A stretch of 64,000 nt of DNA from Poecilobothrus nobilitatus (Eukaryota; Arthropoda; Insecta; Diptera; Dolichopodidae). The position numbers and the translations under genes were made by a program. The DNA is taken from positions 66,402,416 to 66,466,415 of the forward strand of contig OX352774.1 in NCBI GenBank assembly GCA_947095535.1, read 5' to 3'. Within the stretch, counting starts at the first letter, position 1. Every line of letters begins with the position of its first letter. Below the pieces are notes generated by a model, which was given only the letters and a program-made list of their open reading frames with translations, did not search any database and was not told the origin of the DNA. Positions 23,270 through 34,925 of the stretch are shown one piece after another.

Positions 23270-23458
23270 TCAGAAGAGTTTCCAAGTCTCACCGTATTTA
23301 CTAACAGCTGAAAATGTCAAAAAAGTAATGTCAAAAAAGTGGAATACAAGTGGAGGCAAAATAAAAAAAAATGCATGTTTCAGTTTCAAAAAAAGTGAAC
23401 AAGCAGAGATAAAATGAGTACAAAAAACGGACAAAAAGATGACGACTAACCCCAAAGT
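23270..23458 (+). other. Candidate untranslated first exon (weak)
   Basis: A less A+T-rich, non-repetitive patch ending at 'ccccaaa' followed by 'gtaagtg', a strong 5' splice-site consensus. A short ATG frame (MSKKWNTSGG..., about 29 codons, start near 23330) stops before the donor, and a second tiny frame (MSTKNGQKDDD) also ends before it, so if this is an exon it is probably 5' UTR. Nothing here identifies a gene. Alternative: chance donor in unique sequence. Confidence 0.2.
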
Positions 23459-24383
23459 AAGTGAATTTAAAAAAAATTATAATATTAAACTTGAAAATAA
23501 ATCGATATTTTTTAAATTATTAAAACTTACTGCTAAAAATGTCTTTTTATAGGTCTTATGCAACAATATCCATTAATTTAAAAGTTGAACTCACCTAAAA
23601 TAAAAAATTAATACATATAAAATTAATAAATAGAAATTTTTTTAATAAAATAAATGTGTTTTAATTTGATGTTATAATATGATAATTTCTATCTTTAATA
23701 GTTTCCAACTTTTAGTGCATAGATTTTTTTTAGCTTGGCAAAAAATTGCTTTTTACAATTTATATTCTCTTACAGTTTAAAATCAAATGAGACAAGCTCT
23801 AAGAAATTATTGTTAAAAAATTTTTTTCTTTTCAATACAAAGGTATCCTTAAAATTTTAGTTCTTAAAGTTTTACTCACTAAAAACACAACAGTTTCTAG
23901 CCAAAATAATGTAAAAAAACATCACATCTTCCTTCGATATAAAATGGCTAAGCTGTAAAGAAGGTAGCGGTTTTAAGTTAGTCGAGTTATTTCCAATTAG
24001 TCATTATATTGATTTACAATTTACAAAATTAAATGATAGATTCAATTTCCAAAATTATATATTTCAAAATTTACATAAAATCATAATTTATTGTACAATT
24101 TAGAGATGTTATAATCGCAAGTTATGGTTTTAGACTAAAAAATACAAAAATTGTATAAATCTATACAAGTCAGAGTTAGCATATAGTATTTATGATATCG
24201 TGAGAGACTATCCCAGAAAACTGTTTATTGAGGAAAACTGACAGAACAGAAAACTGTTTAGGAGGAGCAGACAGATTTTACACTTCTGGTAATATAATAT
24301 TTAAAAACTTTTAAGATCTCTTGCAAAAACGAAGGATCTATAGATTAAGGATTAAGATCTAAAACTGCTAAACAGAATGTTAA
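23459..24383. other. A+T-rich non-coding stretch
   Basis: A loose duplication of about 28 bases at 24212-24270 ('agaaaactgttta') is the only structure seen. Confidence 0.5.
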
Positions 24384-24525
24384 ATTTTTCTTTTTTTTTT
24401 TAATGCATTTCTCTGCCACATAAATGTGGATAGGAAATTACAACGTGTGTGGGACTCGGATCCATGTTTCTTCGGTGTTTACAGCATACTTTATACGCTC
24501 TTACCCACTAGGCCAACAAGGCCCC
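24384..24525 (-). mobile_element. tRNA-derived SINE, family 2, with probable target-site duplication
   Basis: The reverse strand starts at 24525 with 'ggggccttgttggcctagtg'; box A is 'tggcctagtgggt' and the box B region is 'ggatccgagtccc'. It continues through 'cacacacgttgtaatttcct', 'atttatgtggcagagaaatg' and a poly(A) tail at about 24385-24401. The flanks carry 'gaatgttaaat' (24375-24385) and 'gaattttaaat' (24527-24537), an 11-base direct repeat with one mismatch: a plausible target-site duplication. Same family as 42965-43101 and 55841-56060. Confidence 0.8.
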
Positions 24526-24537
24526 TGAATTTTAAAT

Positions 24538-27125
24538 CATATAAAATTAGAAAATAGATATTTTAAATGTTTAATTTCCTTTACTAAAATTAGTATTTAA
24601 CTTTTATGAAAACCATATTATGTTGGAACCTTATTGTAGAAGACTGAATAAAGGAGATGATAAGGTAAATCCAAAGAAATAAATGACTGCAACAGAAATA
24701 ATCCTTTGCTTGTTTCCAACCCCTTTATCATATTCTTCCTTTAGTATTCCCAGTCGGACATTATATATGAATTGAAACATAGTTTTTCATTAATGTTTCT
24801 TAATACATATATTTGTTGCTGTAAACATTTGAAAATATATTGTTTTTTTCTTCAATAGGACATTGTTAATAGGGCAACTGTCAATTATATCGATTATAAG
24901 TATACAATCTTAATCCAATTTATTCTGTTATAATTTTAAATAGAAAATAGTAACAACAGTCACAGTCAATAAAATATTATTAAATAAAAATTGTCATTTA
25001 TTTAATTTTATTTTATGTAATTGTACAGTATGCTAAACTTATATTCGTACACCAATAATTTCAATGGTTCTTTTGAATAAATTTTTTGTTTTTGTAATGC
25101 CACTAACTTATTAAGGATCGTATTTGAAATTCTTTTGGACATTATACTTATATTCAAATGAAAAGTTGTAGTTTACAAATTATTAAAATCATATTAAAGT
25201 ACCCAGTTAATGACTTATTATAGGATTGATTCATAGAGAAAAGGTTAAAAGTTTTAGAGAAATTCTGCTTCTTCAACTGCAATTCAATTTATGTATTTTA
25301 GTTTGACAATGTAATGTGGGTGTGTGCATTATGCGAAGTTATTAACTCTTTAGATGTCTTTTCTTCTCTATTTAGTTGTACGTGTTCCCAATTTTATAGT
25401 TGAATTTTTAATATTAGACATGCATGCAAATTATTTTCTTCCAACTCCTGTTTTTCGATGTATTTTTCCTTCAATATGATAATTTGATCTGTTTTGTAAT
25501 GTATAATCCATTATAATTGTTTTTTTTTATAACTCCCCAAAGTATGCCATCTATTTTTCTTTTTACTTATAAAATGATCAAAATTTACCGACTTTTACCT
25601 TAACATTGTTAATATTTCAGGATTTATTATTCTGTTGATTGAAGATATTTTAGCATTGTATACCATTTTTATATGCACTTTTTCTGATGTAATTCTTTAG
25701 TATGTAAGTACGTAGTATATTAGATAACATAGTATATTATGATCATCTTTCAATACAGATATCGAGACGGAAAGGGACATTAGAAAATGCCCTAGGAATA
25801 GGAATACTATCAATTCTTAATGTTTCATCACTATATATCCTGTTCACAATCAAAATATTTAAATCACGATAATATATCGAAAAATACAAACTATAAAATT
25901 TTGAAAGTCAAAATCTTTCAAATTAGGCTTTAAAATCTCAGACATCAAGGTCTCAAAGATATATAAGCTCTTATAAAAAAGTAAAGCAGATCTTATAGTC
26001 ATAGAGTTTAGTTACGATATCCTTTGTACTAGAATAACTGCTCCAATGAAAGTTAGATAAATTTATGTTTACTTCATTTCAACTCTTACAATTTTTTAGA
26101 AAATTTTAATCCTTAAATTTTGACAGTTTAACAGCATGAATTTTGCGTAAGTAAAAATTAAAGTTTATGCTTATATTTATGTTTTTTTATTAAATACTTT
26201 AATATTTTTTTGTATTTTTTTGTTTAGATAGGATGAATAAATTATTTTCTATAAGTCAAAAAACCTATTTAAAAAAAAATAAACCAAAAATATGTAGAAA
26301 TTGTTTAACACATAATAGGTGTACGATAATGAGTTTTTCACACTGTATAACCAGCAAATTTATGTATTTTTTATGTTAACTGTCATAATACATTAAAATG
26401 TAAAATAATATATATATATATATATGGTTAAATTTTCAATAATGTTGAATGAGTTATTCAAATCTATTATTTTAATATATAACTACATAGTACATAATAT
26501 ACATAGTATAATTATCAGACTGACGTCACTTTAATTTAATTGACAACCCGATGAGCTTTAGAATAATGTAACAAATAATTAACATCAGCTTTTATATACG
26601 TTGATTTTTAGTGTATGGTTTTTTTTTGTGTTTTTCAATTTGAAAAGAAAATTTCTGTATAATTATTATTTTCAATAAATATTAAATATATATAATAAAA
26701 AGAGTATAGGAATTTATATATTTTTTTAAAAATATTAAAAATAATTTCAATTAATTTTAATCCTTAAAGTTATTTTATGAAATGACATGTCCTTTAGAAT
26801 TAACTTTTATACGTGTAAAATAACAAACGAAAGTGCACTAAACCTAAAATGCAAAGTGTTTTTTTCAGTATTTATAAATTAAGAATTATTAAAAATATTA
26901 AATTATACTGCAATTTTCCATACCCAGACTTTTGTTTCAAAAAATCATTCGAAATCAATCCGAGATCAAAGTACATTGCCGCTTCCTGTAAAATAAATAT
27001 ATATAAATATATAGGTAAGATTTTGTATTGCAAGATACATTTTTTATGTTCGATTAAATTTTTATTTATCTTCATCTTCATTTTAAATTCAACTTAGAAA
27101 AGTTTTTACATAAAACCTATTTGAA
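24538..27125. other. A+T-rich non-coding stretch
   Basis: No gene or repeat family recognised. TA-rich microsatellite near 26408-26425. Confidence 0.5.
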
Positions 27126-27129
27126 ATTT

Positions 27130-27330
27130 TATTTATCTACGGAAAAACATTTTCTAATAATCTATATATTGAATCCCAACTGGCTTCTTTCAGCAGGAAA
27201 CAGCGATGTTGAAAATAAACTCCACATTGGCATGTTCTCGGCACTATAGATGTACTTGGAAAAAATGAGAGTAATTGAACATTTTCAGCAAGAGGAGCTA
27301 ATTTAAGTGTCAAATGTAGATCCCCTATAT
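27130..27330 (-). other. Coding-like patch of unknown identity
   Basis: A local rise in G+C at about 27180-27320. The reverse strand has an open frame of about 65 codons ending at a stop near 27135, with mixed composition: it includes LKLAPLAENVQLLSFFPSTS, PRTCQCGVYF and LLKEASWDSIYRLLENVFP. No ATG begins it, and a stop lies upstream near 27343. The plus strand alternatively offers an acceptor-like 'ggcttctttcag' at 27181-27192. I recognise no family. It could be an ORF2 fragment of a LINE, an old exon or chance. Confidence 0.3.
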
Positions 27331-27915
27331 ATATATAACTTTACTTTCGGTACTTGAGCCTACCTGTCCAAGAATTAATGAAATATATGAGATATGTTTT
27401 AAATTTATTTTCATTTTATATGATTCTAAAAGTGCGATGATATGCTAAATTTAATTTATTTAAATTTATCGAATCATCATATTCGAATTATATATCGAAT
27501 AAATTTACTACAACAACTTCTTACTAAATATAGTATAACGGAAATTAATCATTATTTAAAGAGAGGCTCGTCAATGCAATCCCATTTGCATATATAAATA
27601 ATAAATTTAATTTATTTTATTTTATTAAATTTTTATGCGAAAAAAAAAATTAATGAATTCAATTAATTTCAAATAATATTTTTAATATTTAGTTGAAAAT
27701 AGTTTTGTAACATACCCCTATTACACCACGTTGTGATGAAAGTCATACTAGAGAACTCACAATATCTACTGCGATTGTGGTACTAAGTTTCACTAGTCTT
27801 TTGATTTATAAATTATATAAGGACACATATTAGCTTAAAGTGAGAAACAAAATGTTATAAAAACAACTCAAAATATATAACATCATATTAGGCTAAGAAA
27901 GAATTTCTTTCTTTT
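27331..27915. other. A+T-rich non-coding stretch
   Basis: No recognised feature; a less A+T-rich patch at about 27715-27790 gave no convincing frame. Confidence 0.5.
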
Positions 27916-28320
27916 AAGTTCTCACTGGAGATTCTTTTCATCTATAAAGCTTATATACGACCAAAGATGAAGTACAATTAACACGTTCGAGCGAGCGGCT
28001 CTGCAACTGTATTAAATTATTTTAATCAGGTTCAGAAAAGCGCAGTTCGCAAATATGACGAAATGGTGCAGCACTGTCACTTTTTTAAAGATATTTGTAT
28101 AGGTAATGGTCTTTCTTGTACTGAAATAAATTCTCTTTTCGAAAGAGAGTCAAGAAGTAATACAAGTGCTCTTCCTTTCATCGTGGAAATTCCTAAATGA
28201 TGAAAGACAGAATTTGAAAGAGTATTCATTGTAAGAACACAATGCATGTGCAACTTATTATCCATAACGGCGTTCACTGCTAAAAGAAGTCGATTATTTT
28301 TTCAAAATTTGTTGCCCTAA
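27916..28320 (+). pseudogene. Non-LTR retrotransposon reverse transcriptase C-terminal part, stops but no frameshift
   Basis: One continuous plus frame of about 134 codons with three internal stops (27979, 28198, 28201). It reads FIYKAYIRPKMKYN, then NYFNQVQKSAVRKYDE, HCHFFKDICIGNGLSCTEIN, LPFIVEIPK and FIVRTQCMCN. These match in order the known tail of Jockey/CR1-like ORF2 proteins: the YKA.IRP..EY motif, the thumb motif (D.VQK.AVR), an H..F....G.CS.E.. segment, and the HPF.VE....RT..F..SF.VRT..WN ending. Several conserved residues are lost (WN to CN). It reaches further upstream than the relics at 7.7 and 16.9 kb. An open frame on the opposite strand (28077-28277) is a shadow. Confidence 0.85.
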
Positions 28321-28868
28321 TGTTACTTTATTAAAGACACTTGCCTATTTTTTTGATTATCTTAAAAAAAAATAAATAAAAAAAGTAAATCGAAATTTAT
28401 TTTATAAAATAGCTATGCGATATTTTGTCAGTTAAAAAATACTAAAAATTGAAATTACTTCAACAGTTTTTAAAATACTCAATTTTTTTTAATTTTATTA
28501 TTGAACAAAAAATTCTCCTGATAATTAAAACATTAATTTTTATTATAATTTTTACTTTTACTATTACTATTTAAAGCTGAAAAATATTTTAATAAAGGAT
28601 AAAAAAAAAACATAGAATAAATTATTCTTTTTTGTTATACATACATATATCATAAGTTCCATAAAATCTTTTACACTACTTCTTCTAAATTGGACCTTAT
28701 TCATTCAATTTTCACTTAACAAAAATGAAAAAAAAAATGATAATATGCAACAAGGTGATGGTAGTTATTTTACACTACCATATTAATATATCTTACAAAA
28801 TGGGTCTCAAGAAATTACTTTTCAATTTTATTATTAACATTAAAACACTTGTGTTTTTTAAGCAACAG

Positions 28869-28883
<15 letters not shown>
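28321..28883. other. A+T-rich non-coding stretch
   Basis: No recognised feature. Confidence 0.5.

Positions 28884-28912
<29 letters not shown>
28869..28912 (+). repeat. Poly(A) plus (TA)14 microsatellite
   Basis: A run of about 16 A directly followed by about 14 uninterrupted TA dinucleotides. Confidence 0.9.
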
Positions 28913-28915
<3 letters not shown>

Positions 28916-31900
28916 CAATTTTATACTTATTTGAAGCTCAAAACTATCTTAATATTTTTATCAGCTTTGTTGCTCTGAAAGCCTTTTATGGATACAAAGC
29001 AAAAAAAAACAAAAAATAAAAATGAAATATACTTTTTAATATGGTTTTAACCAGTGATGAAATTATGTTATTTAGTCCACTCTGATTAAGAAAAATTTAT
29101 TATAGGTTATGGTCGTAACAAGATAAGCATTTAAATAACTTTTAAAATATGAAGACGATTCATTTAAATTAGCTAAAAAGAGGGTGTGAAATCGTTAAAG
29201 ATGGGGAAAACAATGATACAAGATAACGCAAATCTTTGTGGAGGATTTAAAAATCAAAAGATCTTAAAGACTAAAAAAAGAAATTTAAATAAAATGGTAA
29301 TTGTCATAATAATTTTTGAACTAAATAAAAATTAATCTACAAAATGTTGATTTTAAAAATTTAGCACAGTTCTAACGTTAATTTCCATGAAGAAAACTAT
29401 CGGCGATATTTGTTAGAGCATAGGCAGAAGATACAAAAACACTACTTGTGTGACAGAGAAAAAACACAAAAATATTGGATGAATTAACAATAAAATTTTA
29501 CAAGCGTTCAGAAAATATCGGAGATATGCCATAATATCGGATGAAATTTAGCACTAAATGTTCTATAATTATCTCCGATATTTTTAACACATACGTAAAA
29601 AATGTGTATCTACACAAAAAAAAATGGGCACACTACCAACATTCTTATGGATACATGACATTTGAATTCATTATTTTTCTCCCTCTTTCCTATTGGTAGT
29701 ATTAAATATAGTTTACTCTTTCTAAATATCCAATATCAGATGAAATTTTTTCCATGAAAATTAGCCTTTATCAAAGATAAACTTATGAAAGAAGGATTCA
29801 AGAAGGTATAGGTAAGATCAATTTATATATGTACTTGTATGTAAAACAAAAATTTTCATCATAAAATCCCACTAATTTAGATGAGACAAGCATTTTGAAA
29901 CTTTCGAAATGTATTAACTAAAATGTTCACAAATCACTATAAATATGAACTTGAGAATTTTATTATGGTGGTGATACTCTTCTACAGTTAAAGTAAAAAC
30001 CAGAACCAAAACTAGGTCAACACTTAGGTTAAATATTATGGTAGGAACCACTGTAAGAACAAATTCATTTGCATTTCATTATCTTGTATTTAATAAAGGT
30101 TTTTAAATTTTTTGCTAAAACAATAAAATTATTAATAAATAATCAGATGGAAATATGGATGCAATGTTTGAGGTCTAAAAACGAAGACTAAATACAACAA
30201 TAATGAAATTTTAAAGAATTTATTTTATTATGTTTGATGCAATTTATTAAAAGTTTTGTTTTAAAAAAATTTATAACAAAACATAGAACCGATATTTAAA
30301 TGATTTTTACTTCTTCACTGTTTTAACAACTGTACATTATTATTTTTTTTTTGTTCGTTTCTTTTTTTTTTTTGTTATCCTTTGAATGTTAAAAGCTTTG
30401 GTATTAACAACATAAATGGAGACAACAACAATGAACACGAAAAAGGAGGAAAATTGAACAAAACATTTTTTTTTTTTACCCAGCTTTTATGCATTTTTTA
30501 TATTTTTCCATAAAAACAAAAAAAAAATAGAAAAAACAAAAAACTTATTTTACTTTTTTTTTTTTGTTTTTTTTTCATCCAATCCTGAGTGCATCTGCAA
30601 TTGTCACTCTATTAGCTTTTATACTCTCACTTATATCGATATAATTTCGATTTCCTAGAAAAATTTCATTTCCTGCTAAGAAAATAGAAGTGTTAATAAA
30701 TGGAATGGAGGAGGAAAAAAAATACATTTTTTTTTTTTGATTTTTTAACATTACAGAAAAAATTTATTTTATTAAAAAATTCTATAAGAATTTAATAGTA
30801 TAGGATGTCACCTTTTAAGTGCTTGATCAAATATATGGCTTTAGGCCATTTAACTTTAATTTTAGTTTTATTTCCTTTTCTTTTCACTTTGTTTTTTTTT
30901 TTTTTTTTTTGTTTTAGTTGAAAAAAAGCAGGAGTGAAAATTTAATTAATTTTTTAAATTTGTAGTGTGAACTGCACTTTAACGTCTGAACAAAAGCTAA
31001 ACGCAAAAAAAAAAAAAAAAACGCACACACACAAATAAATTTTAACAGATTTCCTCTGGCAAAAAAAAGAATTATTGTAAAAAAAAATAAAGGTATTGAA
31101 AAATGAAACCACGTCTTCGTTTCTGTGTTTTGTGCAAAATTAAAAATAAAGAATTAGTGGCCTCCCTTTAATTTTTTTGTATAATTCGACATACTTAAAT
31201 ATAAAAGTAATTAATTAAAATATTAATATAAATGTATTTTTTTCTTTTTTTACCAGATGAGCATTATTTTTTTACCTTAAGTTACATTATCTTTGACAGT
31301 ATGTGAAGGACTGAATGACGCATTCTTTAAACAGAGACCAAGTATAAGTAATTGAAGAGTAGGCAAGAGTCGCCATTTGGAATGCCTTAACAATGCAGAG
31401 CTAGTCATTAATTAAAAAATAAGTAAATATTCTTGTAATGTGTATATCCACTTCTTTCGAAAATGATTATATTAAAAATTCTAAGGTTTTAAAAGTTCTA
31501 GAAATGAAAATATTGAAAAAGATTTAAAAAGATACCGTTCTAAATTGTAAAATTTAACATCCTTCTTTTTTTTTTACCAAAAAATTGGTTTTTTTTTTTT
31601 TTACTTCTGAGCAGTCGAAACGTGTATCATATTATACTATTCTAGCAACATAATGAGATGATTTTATTAAGTGAAAATTTTAGATATTAAATCAACCAGA
31701 ATTTCTTGATATCTTTTGAATACTACTATTCTTATACAAAAACAAAAATATAAATACTTGATTTCATCAGATAAAAATATTTTATTTTATAGATTTTTTT
31801 TCATTCTCTTTACGAGCATAATGCTACTAAAAAGGCATCAAAAGATATTTTATTTTGTGCAGGCGTCTTAATTTATTGTTTTTCTTGATGTTTCCTCTCT

Positions 31901-32503
31901 TGCATTTCTTTTTAATATTATTCTTCTCCAAATCTACTTAATCCTGCTTACTGTCTGTTTTTCTGGCGCTACTAATTTAATACTTGTTTTTTTATTGTAT
32001 CTGTAAATTTTCTTAGGATGTATTTTATATAAGATTTATATATTATTTTGTTGTAAATACTCATAGTTCTCAATTTGCAAAGGCGTAACTATTTTATATA
32101 TGCATCAGGTTTTCAAAATATAAACTTTTAAAGTCTTTAATAAACTTTTGATGTTGATTTACCATTTTAGCGATTTATTATCTACTTTAAGAAGGCTATT
32201 TCATCCATTCATCATTAAATCACAGAATTGACATAATATTTATACTCGTAGCATATGATATTTTTCATAGAACTTTAAAAATATCATATGTATCATATAT
32301 ATAAATTGAATTATGTAATATAGAAAGTTTTATTTTAGAACAACCAGAAATGTTCAAGATTGAAACGCCCAGTGAGAGAAAATATTATAAGTTAAAAAAC
32401 TCAAGTATGAAATGTGGTTCCGAGAGCAAATAAAAAGCAAAAATATAAAACTGAAAATATTTAATTGTTTTTAAATGAAAAAAAAAGATTTGGTTACTTC
32501 CTT
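28913..32503. other. A+T-rich stretch with homopolymer-dense island at 30330-31100
   Basis: No gene recognised. A 16-base inverted repeat (aaaatatcggagata) flanks about 40 bases at 29512-29584. The island at 30330-31100 is packed with T and A runs of 9-19 bases plus a short CA microsatellite near 31022. Confidence 0.5.
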
Positions 32504-32789
32504 ACGTTGAGTATATCACCGGTGAATATCACTCAAATATTTCAAAATTTGGTGCTCACCAGTGAACATAAAAATAAACTTGCATAAAGTCCCACGTGTA
32601 TCACCGGTGAACATTCAGGAATGTTCTCAAAAGCCCGAATAAATTTAATGGAGTGTTTTTTTAACTTTGAAAATGTTTACCGGTGATAAATTGGAATTTA
32701 ACGTACATTTATTTTTTTGTTCACCGGTGAGCATAGGATTTTGAAGTATAGTAATAATGTTCACCGGTGATACATGTGGGACTCAACGT
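32504..32789. mobile_element. Small symmetric inverted-repeat element with six TCACCGGTGA sites
   Basis: The palindrome TCACCGGTGA occurs exactly at 32516, 32601, 32721 and 32761, with one-mismatch versions at 32556 (ACCAGTGA) and 32677 (TTACCGGTGA). Spacings are 40, 45, 76, 44 and 40, mirror-symmetric about 32643. The arms align as inverted copies: 'acgttgag' on the left and 'ctcaacgt' on the right mark the outer ends, and 'tcaaaat', 'gctcacc', 'gtgaaca' and 'aaaataaa' words agree. A TTAA at the right edge (32791-32794) hints at a piggyBac-like MITE, but no clear TTAA lies at the left. No protein. Confidence 0.7.
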
Positions 32790-32917
32790 GTTAAGTCTTT
32801 AGTTTCCAAAAAAACAAATTAAATATGTTATATAAGTATGGATAAGTATGGATAGAAATATGTTGTCTAATACAGGATGAAATTATACATTCAAAGCGTA
32901 TTTGAATTGACGCTAAC

Positions 32918-33186
32918 ACCTGTGTATTTGCAGTGGAACTTGCTTGAAATCTGCGCAAGACAAGGACAAAATGCGGTAATATAAACAGATACCCTAAGTA
33001 CCCTGCACGGGATGGAGAAGCTATTCTCTGACGAACCACAAATTAGAAATACAACATACACCTAATCGAGATTAAAGACAACATCAAATTTGTGTAGATC
33101 CCCGGACACGTTGAGATAGAGGGAAACGAAATCGCGGACAAAACCGTCGTGTCTTGCATTATATGTGTACGGGAAGCCAGAAAATA
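32918..33186 (+). pseudogene. RNase H domain relic of a non-LTR retrotransposon
   Basis: Three pieces in RNase H order. At 32921, CVFAVELA matches the strand carrying the catalytic Glu (..F.AEL.A). At 32985, TDTLSTLHGMEKLFSDEPQI matches the TDS.SAL..L motif with its catalytic Asp. At 33089, FV-stop-IPGHVEIEGNEIAD matches the W.PGH.GI.GNE.AD signature, with the Trp codon mutated to TAG. The pieces lie in two frames (2, then 0, then 2), so at least two frameshifts have accumulated. RNase H after reverse transcriptase is typical of I, R1, LOA and some Jockey-group elements. The frame closes about 33186 next to a (TAAA)n tail. A reverse-strand frame over it is a shadow. Confidence 0.8.
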
Positions 33187-33205
33187 AATAAATAAATAAA
33201 TAACT
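33183..33205 (+). repeat. (AAAT)n tail, probable LINE 3' terminus
   Basis: About five AAAT units directly after the RNase H relic's last codon, consistent with the simple-repeat 3' tail of a target-primed insertion whose 3' UTR is very short. Confidence 0.65.
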
Positions 33206-34925
33206 AAAAGAAGATAGAAATAAGTTGTCTAATCTAATACATCAGGTAAGGTAATCTAATACAGGTAAATTATACATTCAAAACGAAAGATATATTAAGT
33301 ACGAGTTAAAATTCATTGTTAGAAATCCAAGGTTAAACAGTTATCTTATTATAAAAGATAATAATGACACTTTATAGACTAAAATTTTATTTAAAAACAA
33401 AACTTAAAATAATTTTTTTTTTTTTTGAAATAACATTTGATAATGACATTTTCTGGTCAAACAATTTTTAAATAGTAACAAAATGACATAAAATGATACT
33501 CAAGTATTACAAATATATATTATTTGTGACATTTTTATTTGTGAAATACTTATAATGCATTTAATTCTCAAATGACAAATATCTTACTTCAGTATATTAT
33601 ATGTACCTACATATACATTTACATACACATATTTAGATTAAATAAAAACATTTATTTTTTTTTTTTTTGTTTTTCAAATTCACAGTTCGATTATATTGTA
33701 ATATTATAGTAAGGTGAGGATGTCACGACACTCTAACTTTGAACAGTATTTTGTTTCACTATACGCTACGTTAAAGTTATCTTTATTTAAAATTTCTTTG
33801 TAAGACAGTATAATTTCGTAAATTATTTTTAAACATTCGAATATACAGAAAAACATTGAATGAATGTATTTAAAGTTAAAAGTTTATATTATCTTAAACA
33901 TAAACTAACCTCTGAACTTTAAGTTTTCCAATTAAAGTTCTAGAATTTTTTTTTTGGAAAACTTTTCACTAGTGAATTTAATTTTTTGAATTACATAAAA
34001 TATTTTAAAGCAAAAAAAAAAGAAAGATTATTGAAAGAATTTTTTACATTGACAAAACGTATAATATATAGTATAAACATATGTAGGTGTATGTATATAT
34101 ATATATACATAATATAAATATAAATATTGTCAGACAAAAATCTAAAAATAATATGAAATGTAACCGAGCCAAATTTTCCTGGGATGTATGGGAATGTTAT
34201 ATGGGAATGTTATATTATAAAAAAAATTAAAATCATTATAGGTATAGGATAGGTAGGGTTCTAATTAAGATATTATAATATTTCTTGAACCATAAAGATG
34301 TGTGAAGGTTTTTTCTAACTTGTGAAATAACAGATGTTCGAAATACCTACTAATTATAAAACATATAAAAAGCTTAATTTATTGTTTTATAAATCGTATA
34401 AGCAAACAAAAAAAAAAAAACAGTAAATGACAACTACAAATATTTGGAAATTTTTTTAACTAAGTTACTGTTTTGTTTTAAGATGTCAAGCTTTTAAGTA
34501 CAACATAAGTCAAAATATTACCACTCTACAATATACAAGTGTATTAAAATTCAAAGACTTAATTCATATAGAATTAAAAAAAAAATAACATTTTATTTAG
34601 TTTAAAGATATTTGTTTTAACTTTTAATATAATAGAAGATTTACAAGTGTTCATTCTAAATAACTTACATAAAAGTTTAATGTATATGTACATATAATAT
34701 ATCTATACATTCGTCTATACATTTAAATAATATAAACATTTAAGATATTTTTTGATATTATATATACATATGTATGTTTTTGAAAATTTTAAATATCAGA
34801 ATGTCAATTAAAGATATTGAAAATTTTTTTTTCTTATTCATATTTTAAATGATTCAAATCCTATGAGAAAATTATCATTTAATTTAATTACAAATGCATA
34901 CATATTTAATTTTTTTATAATATTA
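33206..34925. other. A+T-rich non-coding stretch
   Basis: No gene recognised. A 13-base direct duplication 'tgggaatgttata' lies at 34187-34213; TA-rich microsatellite near 34090-34105. Confidence 0.5.

Noticed and set aside
28077..28277. 66-codon reverse-strand open frame
   Set aside because: Shadow of the plus-strand reverse transcriptase relic at 27916-28320, which explains its unusual composition.
32791..33039. 82-codon reverse-strand open frame
   Set aside because: Shadow of the plus-strand RNase H relic; the plus strand carries three ordered catalytic motifs.
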